Shown here in pieces: positions 39,301 to 46,219 of a stretch of DNA of 47,499 nucleotides. The translations under genes were made by a program, and so were the position numbers. This DNA is from an uncultured Verrucomicrobiales bacterium. Its GTDB lineage: Bacteria > Verrucomicrobiota > Verrucomicrobiia > Verrucomicrobiales > Akkermansiaceae. The stretch is from positions 1-47,499 of the forward strand of contig CAJQKQ010000121.1 in NCBI GenBank assembly GCA_905478925.1, written 5' to 3'. Within the stretch, counting starts at the first letter, position 1. Every line of letters begins with the position of its first letter. The notes below the pieces were generated by a model. It was not told where the DNA came from and did not search any database. It worked only from the letters and a program-made list of their open reading frames with translations.

Positions 39301-39864
39301 GTCCTGAACTCCGACAAATACAACCGCATCGGCCTCATCGACGAGATCCCCCTCGACAACCCCCGCGAGCGCTACCCCATCGCCGGCATGGTCCGATCAT
39401 TGGAAAGCCGCATGACCAAAGCCGGAAAACCCTTCGGCATACTCACCGTCGAAGACTTCACCGGCTCCTGCGAAATCATGCTCTGGTCGGAATCATTCAT
39501 CCCCGCCCGCGATTCCGGCATACTCCAACCCGGCAACATCATCCGCCTCAAGGTCGGCATCCAGATCGACGACCGCAGTGGCGGTCGCCGCCTCACCGGA
39601 GGCAGCCTCAGCGAACTCAAAACCCGCAAGGCTTCCGTCAACGGCAAAGGCCCAGTGGAACTCCTCCTCTGGACCCACCGCCACTCCTCCAAAGACCTTG
39701 AGGAAATTCGCTACCACATCACCGGCCACCCCGGCACCACCCCCATCATCCTCCACTTCCAGAACTCCGCCGGAAAACGCCTCTCCATCGAGCCCTCGGA
39801 AATCTATCACATAAAACGCTCCGACGAACTCCTCCAGTCCCTCGACCGCTTCATCGAAGGGTGA
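36394..39864 (+). CDS. dnaE: DNA polymerase III subunit alpha
   Basis: The replicative polymerase catalytic subunit, 1156 residues. An N-terminal PHP domain (FVHLHLHTAYSLLDG, His7/9/11, and MTDHGNLFG) is followed by the polymerase core with GRGSAAGSLASYA and PPDVDIDF at 403-410 (Asp405 and Asp407 are the metal-binding pair). The tandem helix-hairpin-helix region (GYGFNKSHSACYGHISYWTA) and a C-terminal OB-fold domain (RYPIAGMVRSLESRMTKAGK) are present, giving the normal DnaE1 layout. The final coding bases (39750-39804, encoding HFQNSAGKRLSIEPSE) have a diverged second copy at 41297-41351. Confidence 0.98.
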   Translation: MSDSFVHLHLHTAYSLLDGMIRTKELAARAAELGMPAVAMTDHGNLFGAIDFYQACLKAGVKPILGCEIYLAPFAASEKKKVLNRKNATHLTLLAETNEGWQNLSKLTSIGHLDGMYNGKPRVDRENLRAHSKGIICLSGCISGPVNEWLLKDDPENALAALTELRDIFGQENTFVELHNHGLEKQLNLLPQLIDLAKQLDLPVVAANDVHFLNRDDHEAHDVMICIGTGSMVIDETRMRYTPEVHFKTAEEMREIFKDIPEACDNTLRIAERCNVEIKLDATSSEKYPQFPTPDGSPREEYLMKICQEGVLNHYGAEKANSAEVQERLKYEVDTINSLGFASYFLITADFIQWARDNDIPVGPGRGSAAGSLASYAMGITNICPLQFGLLFERFLNPERVSPPDVDIDFCQSRRVEVIQYVREKYGEKSVSHIITYGTMGAKSVIRDVARVMGVSYGEADKISKMIEAKPGVKLQGEWDTKEELREFIESSSTYKELWTYVLRLEGINRNVGVHAAGVVIGDRPLDEHVPLTRGNEGEVVTQYDMGAITEVGLLKMDFLGLKNLTVIHDAVGHIRKHLPDFDIEKAPLDNQPAFDMLNRGETMGVFQLESGGMVETCKKYEIRSIDDIIDLIAVYRPGAMQFIDQMLDVKKGKKAMYEHPLLEQICGNTYGVMIYQEQVQNAAKVLAGYTLGGADLLRRAMGKKDVKKMELERKKFIAGAKQHNDIGEKLANTIFDKINAFAGYGFNKSHSACYGHISYWTAYMKANHPVEFMAALLSNEVNNTDKITVFVAECHRMGIEILPPNLNKSLLRFTPEETKGGAKAIRYGLAAIKNVGEAAMATAIKERTENGNYLSLEDFSSRLDSKVINKRILENLVKAGALDWTGENRATMFSRLEQVVASASAAQKDKASGQSSMFDAADFSPPPVVKGTPSANTVEEWSKDDRLSHEKELLGFYVTGHPLDKYRSVLNSDKYNRIGLIDEIPLDNPRERYPIAGMVRSLESRMTKAGKPFGILTVEDFTGSCEIMLWSESFIPARDSGILQPGNIIRLKVGIQIDDRSGGRRLTGGSLSELKTRKASVNGKGPVELLLWTHRHSSKDLEEIRYHITGHPGTTPIILHFQNSAGKRLSIEPSEIYHIKRSDELLQSLDRFIEG

Positions 39865-40146
39865 ATTGAAGGGGGAAAGTGCTCCCAACGTTTTCCTCGC
39901 GAGATATCCACCGCACTCCTCCCCTAGTGGCAGTTTAAAGCGCTGCGTTCACCTTGAAATATCGGATTTCTTACTATACAGTTCAAAGAGATGCCAATTC
40001 AATCACAACGGATTGCAGTGAACCCGATAGGTGATTCGATGAATTTTTCCGCATCAATCAAAGACTCGGGCACAACCACCGAATTCCCCTCCATTTACAA
40101 TATGAACAAAAGAAACGGCCGGTAGCTGCACCTAATTCTCCCCTTG
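39865..40146 (+). other. Gene-poor stretch after dnaE with a candidate promoter
   Basis: No family-level gene is visible. TTGAAA at 39954-39959 and TATACA at 39975-39980 could form a promoter with a 15-base spacer. A 44-codon frame starts at ATG 39991 after AAAGAG and stops at TAG 40125; its product ends NMNKRNGR and matches nothing I know. It may be a leader peptide or the disrupted start of the TIR gene downstream, which reads in the same frame. Confidence 0.35.
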
Positions 40147-41286
40147 ATGCATTGCTGGCTGTTCGCGGCGGTCAACGCCCATGCCTCAACATCGAACGCA
40201 CCGACGAGCTACACGGGCGCGCCAACAGAGAGTCAGAATTACTCCGCCTGCCATGGCAGGCGAATGATACCGAAGAGACTCTGCTGCCCTGGATGCTACG
40301 GACGATTTCCATGATGCCGAATGCCCTCGGCGAACCACGGGTCGCGAAATGGAAGAGCCAAGCGCTCGAAGTGTTCGACCGCAGCAGCTCCCAGCAATCG
40401 CGCATCGAGGCGATCAACCTGCTGGCCTCCTGCGGCACTCTCCCGTCCTACGAGATCATCCGGGACATCCTCAGGCGATGCAGAAGACCCCATCGCCATC
40501 CTGCTCGGCCGCGTGAACGGCGCCCCCACCCTCCCCGCGCCCACCGGCGAGCAGCAGGAAAAGGTGCGACTGGAAATCGGACAGGTGTTCGCCTCCGCCG
40601 GGGAAAAGGAAGTCCGCCAGCGTCTGCTCAGCCTGATCCCCGCAGCGCCTCCGGATTCTTCCATCAGCCCATGGCTTCTCCTCGGCGCCGCCATCCCAGT
40701 TCCCGTCGCCATGGGGCTCATCGTCCTACTCCGCAGGCGGAAGAAATCCCGTAGCGGGCGGATGTTCCTTTCCTACCGCCGCAGCGATGCCGCAGTGGCG
40801 GCGGACAACATCTACCGCTTCCTCTCCCGCCGCTTCGGGGAGGATCAGATTTTCAAGGACGTGAACTCCATCCCGCTCGGCGTCGATTTCCGCGACCAAC
40901 TCTCCATGGAGATCCAGACCTGTGGCGTATTCGTTGCCATCATCGGGGAAAACTGGCTCAACGCGCAGGGAGAGGATGGCAAGCGCAGGCTCGACGATCC
41001 CGCCGATTTCGTGAGGATAGAGACCGAGTTGGCACTTGAGCGCGGCATCCCCATCGTCCCCGTCCTCATCGGGCGCGTCCGCATGCCGGAAGAAAGCAAA
41101 CTCCCCGCCTCCATGTCGCGGATTACATTCCAGCAATCCTTCGAGCTCCGCCCCGGCCCTGAGTTCGACCGCGACCTCAAAAAGCTCGCCAAGGGTATCG
41201 GCCAGATCCGATCCAGCAGTAAAGCAGCCGCCTCCGGCGATAATCCCGCTTCTCCGAAATCAGGGGATCAGCCGACCAGCCCGTGA
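40147..41286 (+). pseudogene. Membrane TIR-domain protein gene with frameshift(s)
   Basis: The C-terminal part, frame of 40321 to 41286, encodes a hydrophobic helix (WLLLGAAIPVPVAMGLIVLL) followed by a complete TIR domain: GRMFLSYRRSDAAVAADNIY, FGEDQIFKDVNSIPLG, VFVAIIGENWL, DFVRIETELALERGIPIVPV. The Glu of VRIE is the position expected for NADase activity. The upstream part (SELLRLPWQANDTEETLLPW to SYEIIRDILRR) is in a different frame and joins smoothly only if one base is gained or two lost near 40475. A signal-peptide-like start at ATG 40147 is in yet another register. TIR proteins in bacteria act as NAD-consuming effectors; whether the intact TIR half can be expressed from an internal start (for example GTG about 40513) is open. 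Confidence 0.7.
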
Positions 41287-41296
41287 TCTCCACCCA

Positions 41297-41351
41297 CCTC
41301 CATTTCCAGAACTCATCCGGGAAACGTCTCTCCATCGAGCTATCGGAGAGC
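41297..41351 (+). repeat. Diverged second copy of the dnaE 3' end
   Basis: About 46 of 55 bases match dnaE 39750-39804, and translation gives HFQNSSGKRLSIELSE against HFQNSAGKRLSIEPSE, with several differences at third positions. It begins 11 bases after the TIR gene stop and leads into non-homologous sequence. The accessory stretch 39865-41296 is therefore bracketed by two dnaE tails. Confidence 0.85.
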
Positions 41352-41387
41352 AGGTCGCTCGGTAACAAGACGACCGCAAAGCCAATC

Positions 41388-41633
41388 TCAGCAAGCCGCT
41401 TTTGATTTGAGCTCGTCCGCAGCCTCCGCTTCCAACTCCGCTTCGAAATCTGCTTCGATCTTGGCCTGGGCATCCACCTCAGCCTGTTTGACGGCCTCTT
41501 CGGCGGCAGCGTCTTCCGCGGCCCGATCGGCTTCGAGCTTCTCTGCTTTCGCCTCGTCACGGGCTATGCGCTTATCCATCTTCTTCTGCTCCCGCTCCCG
41601 GCGTTTGTGATCTTTGCTTGGTGTGAAGGCCAT
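41388..41633 (-). CDS. Small Lys/Glu/Ala-rich coiled-coil protein
   Basis: An 81-residue protein starting at ATG 41633 with AAGAAGATATTCC upstream. The N-terminus MAFTPSKDHKRREREQKKMD is strongly basic; the rest is alternating Ala, Glu, Lys and Asp with heptad-like spacing (AEKLEADRAAEDAAAEEAV), predicting one long charged helix. No enzymatic motif. Similar small charged helical proteins occur in other bacteria without known role. Its downstream side abuts the dnaE-tail remnant. Uncertain but the composition is protein-like and the start is clean. Confidence 0.6.
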   Translation of the reverse strand: MAFTPSKDHKRREREQKKMDKRIARDEAKAEKLEADRAAEDAAAEEAVKQAEVDAQAKIEADFEAELEAEAADELKSKAAC

Positions 41634-41758
41634 TGGAATATCTTCTTTAAGTTTATCTGACAGGGATATCCTGCCCATTTCGGCGGCGACAATTGCAGCT
41701 GCGCTCCCAATACCCGCCAAACACCTCCCGAAGCAACAAAAATTCGGGACGTGACCGC

Positions 41759-42025
41759 ATGGGTCTATTCTCACAAAAGAAGAAACAGCCCCTCGCCGCC
41801 GTAACCCTTCGCAAGCGGCAGGCGGCCGAGGTATTCGAACTCCAACTCCGGCGCATTGCCTTCCGCGGCAAGACAGGCGAAGGGCTAGCTCACGAAAATC
41901 TGACCCTCGTCGGTGATCAGCTCAATCCGGGCAGCGCGGCTGGTGTGCTGTCCGGAGAAGCTGGCCTTTTCCAGGACTGGATCGCAAAACGAGCCGCCGC
42001 CCTCACATCGTCGAAAACGATGTAG
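41759..42025 (+). CDS. Hypothetical protein, possibly frameshifted
   Basis: An 88-codon frame starting MGLFSQKKKQPLAAVTLRKR, with LRRIAFRGKTGEGLAHENLT in the middle, ending SSKTM. I do not recognise it. The sequence immediately after, in the minus-one frame (about 42004-42144), reads IVENDVEAITPHIPELYSAF and DEKINEKRDLAFRKLL before a TAG, which looks like a genuine protein C-terminus, so the gene may have lost a base near 42000. The region 42026-42310 holds no other gene I can support. Low confidence that it is functional. Confidence 0.4.
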   Translation: MGLFSQKKKQPLAAVTLRKRQAAEVFELQLRRIAFRGKTGEGLAHENLTLVGDQLNPGSAAGVLSGEAGLFQDWIAKRAAALTSSKTM

Positions 42026-42310
42026 AAGCAATCACCCCACATATTCCTGAACTGTATTCCGCTTTCTGCGGCGCAAAGTTCGGCCGCCTTTGTGATGAAA
42101 AAATTAATGAAAAGCGGGATCTGGCTTTCCGGAAATTGCTGTAGCCCTTGAGGTCGTCAAAGAGGATAGCTTTGACCTCAGCGTTGAGTCCCCCAGTGGT
42201 ACTTGGGATGGGATCTCCCCAGTGCGCCGGGGAGCTAACTTCGATCGGAGCGAACTCGTTGAAAATGGATCGATTAACAAAGCTTCCAGCAACGTCGGCT
42301 GCCGTCGCGG

Positions 42311-42943
42311 ATGGAACTTCATGAAACGGCAGGCAACTGGAGTCTCTCACTTGAAGCGGAGCTCGCGGACGCCGTTTTCCCGATCACTGTCGATCCCGTC
42401 GTGGGGACGCAGCAGGAGGAAGCTCTCGCCAGTGAGGGGTTGCCGGGCGATGAGTTCGGCTTTGCCTCCGACGGGATCGGCGAGGTAATGGCGATCAGTT
42501 CTCCAGGCAAGGACAGCGGAAAGGTTTAGCTTTTCCATGAGAATCAGGGAGGAGCTGGCGCGTGGGATGAAAAGACAAGCGTGGTGATCCCAGCTGCTGA
42601 AACCCCTGTCACCGGCGACCGGTTCGGCCAATCGATCGCTGTGTTTGAGGACGAATCCGCTGGGAAATCCTACCTCGCCGTGGGTGCTCCCCAGCACGAT
42701 GGCACAGGCAGCGTGTTCATTTACGAACGCAATCAAGGAGTCCCCGACAACTGGGGTTTCGTCCAGATCCTGCAAGATGTCGATCTGAGCGGGGGCGATG
42801 GGTTTGGCACCGCTGTCGATGGCCTTGGGAACACGCTTGCCATCGGAAGCCATTTTCTCAAGACCTTAAAAATCCCCATCCGTCAGATTAAGGTTTTCAG
42901 GGCACTAGACCGGGTGCGCAGCCCCCATTTAGGCGGAGAATGA
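42311..42943 (+). pseudogene. FG-GAP repeat surface-protein fragment with in-frame stop
   Basis: One frame, broken by TAG at 42527-42529, encodes pieces of a secreted FG-GAP/beta-propeller protein: LADAVFPITVDPVV (a junction motif seen before FG-GAP repeats in large surface proteins), then GDEFGFASDGIGEVMAISSP, GDRFGQSIAVFEDESAGKSY and GDGFGTAVDGLGNTLAIGSH. The stop sits where VYLF would be expected (KV-stop-LFHENQGG), so a Tyr codon mutated to TAG is likely. An upstream stop near 42270 and loss of homology after 42855 show that both ends are missing. It is a decayed remnant of a much longer adhesin-like gene. Confidence 0.75.
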
Positions 42944-43002
42944 AGCAAAGGACTATTCGGGCGGTTGACACACGGCTTTTGGCGTGGATGCTCCTTTTTT
43001 CC

Positions 43003-44577
43003 ATGAAAGCCCGGACCCTGACACCCCTAATGACCGCCGCCTTGCTTGCGTCGGTGCCTACCATATTACGTTCCGAGGAGACTTCGGACGTGAAAGCTCC
43101 TGCAGCCGAGCCAAAAGAAGAGGCTGCACAACCACAAAATAAGATGCCTGAAGTACCCTCTGATGTAGCCGCCGCCCCCGCCGATGCCGAAAAGACCGCG
43201 AGCGGTCTGGCCTCAAAAGTTCTCAATGCCGGAACAGGTGATAAGAAACCTGCCGCCGCCGATACCGTGACCGTCCATTACACGGGTTGGACCACGGACG
43301 GAAAGCAGTTCGATAGCTCTGTGGAGCGTGGCGAACCTACCAGTTTCCCGCTGAATGGCGTGATCAAGGGCTGGACGGAAGGTCTGCAACTCATGGTCGA
43401 AGGAGAGAAGCGCCGCTTCTGGATTCCAGGGGAATTGGCGTATGGACCAAAGGTCGAGGGCAGCCCTCGTCCGGGTGGAATGCTTTGTTTCGATGTGGAG
43501 TTGCTTGGTATCAAGGCCGCACCGGAAGCAGCCAAGCCGCCGGAAGGCACGGAAAAGACCGCCTCTGGGGTGGCCTACAAGCTGGTCAAAAAAGGTGAGG
43601 GAGCGAAGCCCGCTGCCGGCAACATCGTGACCTTCCACTTCACGGGTAAGACCATGGAAGGGCAGACTGTTCAGGACAGTCGCTCCCAGCCGGCACCACC
43701 TAGCGTGCCGCTTGATCAGCTTCCGCCAGAAATGGCCGAACTCCTTGGCGAGATGACTGCCGGTGAGCAGCGCACTTGCTGGCTTCCCGAGGCCAAGATT
43801 CCCGGTGGATTCATCGTCGCCGACATCGAATTGATTTCCTTCAAGGAAGCTCCTCCAATTGCGGAAGTGCCGGCGGACACCGAGAAGTCCGCTTCTGGAA
43901 TCGCCTACAAGCAGGTCAAGAAGGGTGAAGGTGATAAGCCCGGTGCCACTGACGTTGTGACCTTCCACTTCACGGCCAAAAGCATGCAAGGTGAAGTGCT
44001 GCAGGACAGCCGCACTCAACCTGAGCCGCCAAGTATGCCGCTCGATAAGCTTTCTCCGGAGCTAGCCGGAATCATTTCTGAAATGAACGCTGGTGAACAA
44101 CGCACTTGCTGGCTTCCAGAGGCCAAGATTCCTGGTGGATTCATCGCTGCGGATATCGAACTGATTTCCTTCAAGCCACCGGCTCCGGCTCCTGCCGTGC
44201 CGGAAGATGTGGCTGCCGCCCCAGCGGATGCAGAGAAGACCGAAAGCGGTCTTGCTTCCAAGGTTCTCAAGGCTGGCGAAGGCAAAGTGAAGCCCAAGGC
44301 TTCCGATACGGTCAAAGTTCATTACACCGGTTGGGAAACCGATGGTAAGATGTTCGATAGCTCGGTGACTCGTGGTGAGCCCGCTCAGTTCCCACTGGGC
44401 GGTGTAATTCCGGGTTGGACTGAAGGTCTTCAACTGATGGTCGCGGGCGAGAAACGCCGCTTCTGGATCCCCGAAGGCCTCGCCTACGGACCCAAGCAAG
44501 AAGGCGGTGCCCGTCCCGGCGGCATGCTTTGCTTCGATGTGGAGTTGCTGGAGATCCTTGCTCCCGAAGCCAAATAA
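43003..44577 (+). CDS. Secreted protein with four FKBP-type domains (A-B-B-A order)
   Basis: ATG at 43003 gives a signal peptide (MKARTLTPLMTAALLASVPT); an upstream in-frame ATG at 42940 has its GGAG only one base away and is less likely. The 524-residue product has four FKBP-like domains at about 66-170, 186-282, 297-392 and 414-520. Domains 1 and 4 are canonical (VHYTGWTTDGKQFDSS, GVIKGWTEGLQLM, FWIPGELAYGP, PGGMLCFDVELL) and retain the proline-isomerase pocket. Domains 2 and 3 resemble each other (VTFHFTGKTMEGQ, GEQRTCWLPEAKIPGGF) but lack the VIxGW and AYG motifs, so they are probably binding modules. Likely a periplasmic folding factor. Confidence 0.92.
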   Translation: MKARTLTPLMTAALLASVPTILRSEETSDVKAPAAEPKEEAAQPQNKMPEVPSDVAAAPADAEKTASGLASKVLNAGTGDKKPAAADTVTVHYTGWTTDGKQFDSSVERGEPTSFPLNGVIKGWTEGLQLMVEGEKRRFWIPGELAYGPKVEGSPRPGGMLCFDVELLGIKAAPEAAKPPEGTEKTASGVAYKLVKKGEGAKPAAGNIVTFHFTGKTMEGQTVQDSRSQPAPPSVPLDQLPPEMAELLGEMTAGEQRTCWLPEAKIPGGFIVADIELISFKEAPPIAEVPADTEKSASGIAYKQVKKGEGDKPGATDVVTFHFTAKSMQGEVLQDSRTQPEPPSMPLDKLSPELAGIISEMNAGEQRTCWLPEAKIPGGFIAADIELISFKPPAPAPAVPEDVAAAPADAEKTESGLASKVLKAGEGKVKPKASDTVKVHYTGWETDGKMFDSSVTRGEPAQFPLGGVIPGWTEGLQLMVAGEKRRFWIPEGLAYGPKQEGGARPGGMLCFDVELLEILAPEAK

Positions 44578-44586
44578 GGGCGAAAA

Positions 44587-44707
44587 GGAGTAGCGGCGCC
44601 ACCGCCCCTTGGATCTGGGATGGCGTCTCCGCCGCCTGTGGGAATGTGAATTTGAAAAGCGGGCGGCGACGCCCGCTTGACTCAAGGCGCGGTGACGCAC
44701 CTACTCC
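44587..44707. repeat. Imperfect inverted repeat with internal hairpins
   Basis: The outer arms starting GGAGTAG at 44587 and ending CTACTCC at 44707 match at about 16 of 19 positions. Inside, AAGCGGGCG (44657-44665) and CGCCCGCTT (44670-44678) form a perfect 9-bp stem with a 4-base loop, and a second GC-rich stretch (GGCGTCTCCGCCGCC) lies at about 44621. It occupies the gap between the FKBP and trmJ genes and resembles extragenic palindromes. No target duplication is seen. Confidence 0.55.
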
Positions 44708-44711
44708 AAAT

Positions 44712-45437
44712 ATGCCCTCCCCCGTCGCTGCCCCACCCATCATCATCCTCGTCGAAACCCAACTCGGCAAAAACATCGGCATGTGCGCCCGCGCCATGCT
44801 CAATTGTGGGCTCGATCAGCTGCGACTGGTTCGACCGCGCGACGGCTGGCCCAATGAAAGTGCCCGCGCGACGGCAGCCGATGCAGACCACGTCCTCAAT
44901 AACGCGAAACTCTACGACAACATCGACGACGCGATTGGCGATTGCGAGCGCGTCTTCGCCGCTACGGCTCGCCAGCGCAGCCTCAGAATACCCGGTCTCG
45001 ACCTACGCGAAGCGGTCAGTGAAATCGTCGATGCCTCTCCCCCCCCGAAAACCGCCATTCTCTTTGGCCCCGAAGCCTCCGGTCTCGACAATGAAACTCT
45101 GTCGCGCGCCGACCGCCTCGTCCATTTCGCGACAAATCCTGACTTTCCTTCACTGAACCTCGCCCAGGCCGTGCTGCTATTCGGCTGGGAATGGCGCCAA
45201 AGCAGTTCTGTTGAATCTACTACCATCACCAACTCGGATCTCCCAGCAACTCGCGAAGAAACCCAAACCTTCCTCACTCGGCTCGAACAAGCCCTCGACG
45301 AATCTCAATTTTTCGTAGCCGAAGGACAACGGCCAGACACGATACGGAAGCTCCGCGCAGTCCTAACCCGCAGCAACTCCAGCGACGAAGACCTCCGCAT
45401 GCTCCACGGCGTGCTGACCGCGCTGATAAAAAAATGA
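44712..45437 (+). CDS. tRNA (cytidine/uridine-2'-O-)-methyltransferase TrmJ-like
   Basis: A SPOUT-fold RNA methyltransferase of 241 residues. ATG at 44712 gives MPSPVAAPPIIILVETQLGK; the longer open frame runs back through the repeat and is discarded. Motifs: NIGMCARAMLNCGLDQLRLV at about 22-41, AILFGPEASGLDNETLSRAD (SPOUT motif 2), and FPSLNLAQAVLLFGWE (motif 3), which places it in the TrmH/TrmJ family. E. coli TrmJ methylates position 32 of several tRNAs. The C-terminal 70 residues are helical and match TrmJ rather than TrmL. Confidence 0.92.
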   Translation: MPSPVAAPPIIILVETQLGKNIGMCARAMLNCGLDQLRLVRPRDGWPNESARATAADADHVLNNAKLYDNIDDAIGDCERVFAATARQRSLRIPGLDLREAVSEIVDASPPPKTAILFGPEASGLDNETLSRADRLVHFATNPDFPSLNLAQAVLLFGWEWRQSSSVESTTITNSDLPATREETQTFLTRLEQALDESQFFVAEGQRPDTIRKLRAVLTRSNSSDEDLRMLHGVLTALIKK

Positions 45438-45447
45438 TCCATCAGCC

Positions 45448-45537
45448 GGGAATTGCGACCAACCAATTCATTGGGGTGAGTCACGCCCTGGATTATTTCT
45501 CCTGGGCGCGGATCACATATGACAGGTCGCAACTCCC
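45448..45537. terminator. Nested stem structure between convergent genes
   Basis: Outer arms GGGAATTGCGACC (45448-45460) and GGTCGCAACTCCC (45525-45537) match at 12 of 13 positions. Inside are CGCCCTGG/CCTGGGCG around an AT-rich loop (about 45484-45508) and CCAAT/ATTGG at 45463-45474. Placement between trmJ and the DUF1456 gene fits a bidirectional terminator or extragenic repeat; no T-run is present. Confidence 0.45.
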
Positions 45538-45575
45538 CTGTATCGATTGAGCGATCTACAGAAAGACGCGTTCAC

Positions 45576-46043
45576 TCATTCATTGTCATCCCGTCCCTTG
45601 CCGAGTCCTTGGATGAATTTCCGCAATACCTGCTCGGGGCATTTGCTGAAATTGCGCTGCCCTTCCTTGCGGAAGAACGATCCGAGTTCGGCCTTGGTGA
45701 CGACAAACTCCGCGCGCTCGAAGACATCCAAGACCTCGTCGTCGCGCAGAGCCAGGGCGATCCGAAGCTTTTTCAAAACTTCGTTGGTGGGAAGAAATTC
45801 CAGCGGTTCCGGAGTGGAGCCATCGGGGCGAGGCCCGCGTTTTTCAATGATGAGGCCATCCAGAAACCGGCACAGTCCGGCGTCTGAAAGCTCTAGGAAA
45901 CCATTATCGTCCTCACGCAAGAGCCAGCGCCTCACTTGAGCCGGGTTCGACTCCCCTCCGGTGTGAGCGATGGCCTTCGCCACTTGCCCATCTGTGAGGT
46001 TCAAGGCGTAGCGGAGGCGGCGTAGGATGTCGTTACTGTTCAT
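45576..46043 (-). CDS. DUF1456 (YehS-like) protein
   Basis: A 155-residue protein with two tandem DUF1456 domains. Each begins with a similar helix: NDILRRLRYALNLTDGQVAKAI at about 3-24 and NEVLKKLRIALALRDDEVLDVF near 89-110, each followed by KAELGSFFRKEG-type or VRRWLLREDD-type segments. ATG at 46043 is the family start; the frame upstream is not homologous. Function is unknown (E. coli YehS is uncharacterised). Its 3' end faces trmJ across a structured spacer. Confidence 0.9.
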   Translation of the reverse strand: MNSNDILRRLRYALNLTDGQVAKAIAHTGGESNPAQVRRWLLREDDNGFLELSDAGLCRFLDGLIIEKRGPRPDGSTPEPLEFLPTNEVLKKLRIALALRDDEVLDVFERAEFVVTKAELGSFFRKEGQRNFSKCPEQVLRKFIQGLGKGRDDNE

Positions 46044-46219
46044 GAATCGGGTGGCTCTTGGAGTAGATTGCGATGATTGCACACCGCAGAGGAGAAAACA
46101 CCCCCGATTCCGGATCTTATCTAATGAGACCACTTCAAAACACTACAAGACCGCGCCCGTGGACGGATTCGATATCCTATCACTGCGGCAGTTCGCGGAT
46201 TATTTTAGAGATCGCAGGC

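Noticed and set aside
40513..41286. TIR gene taken as intact from an internal GTG
   Set aside because: No ribosome binding site is evident and the upstream out-of-frame sequence is protein-like and contiguous, so disruption is the better explanation; kept as an open alternative.
45945..45965. GGGTTCGACTCC resembling a tRNA T-arm
   Set aside because: Lies within the DUF1456 coding sequence with no cloverleaf around it.
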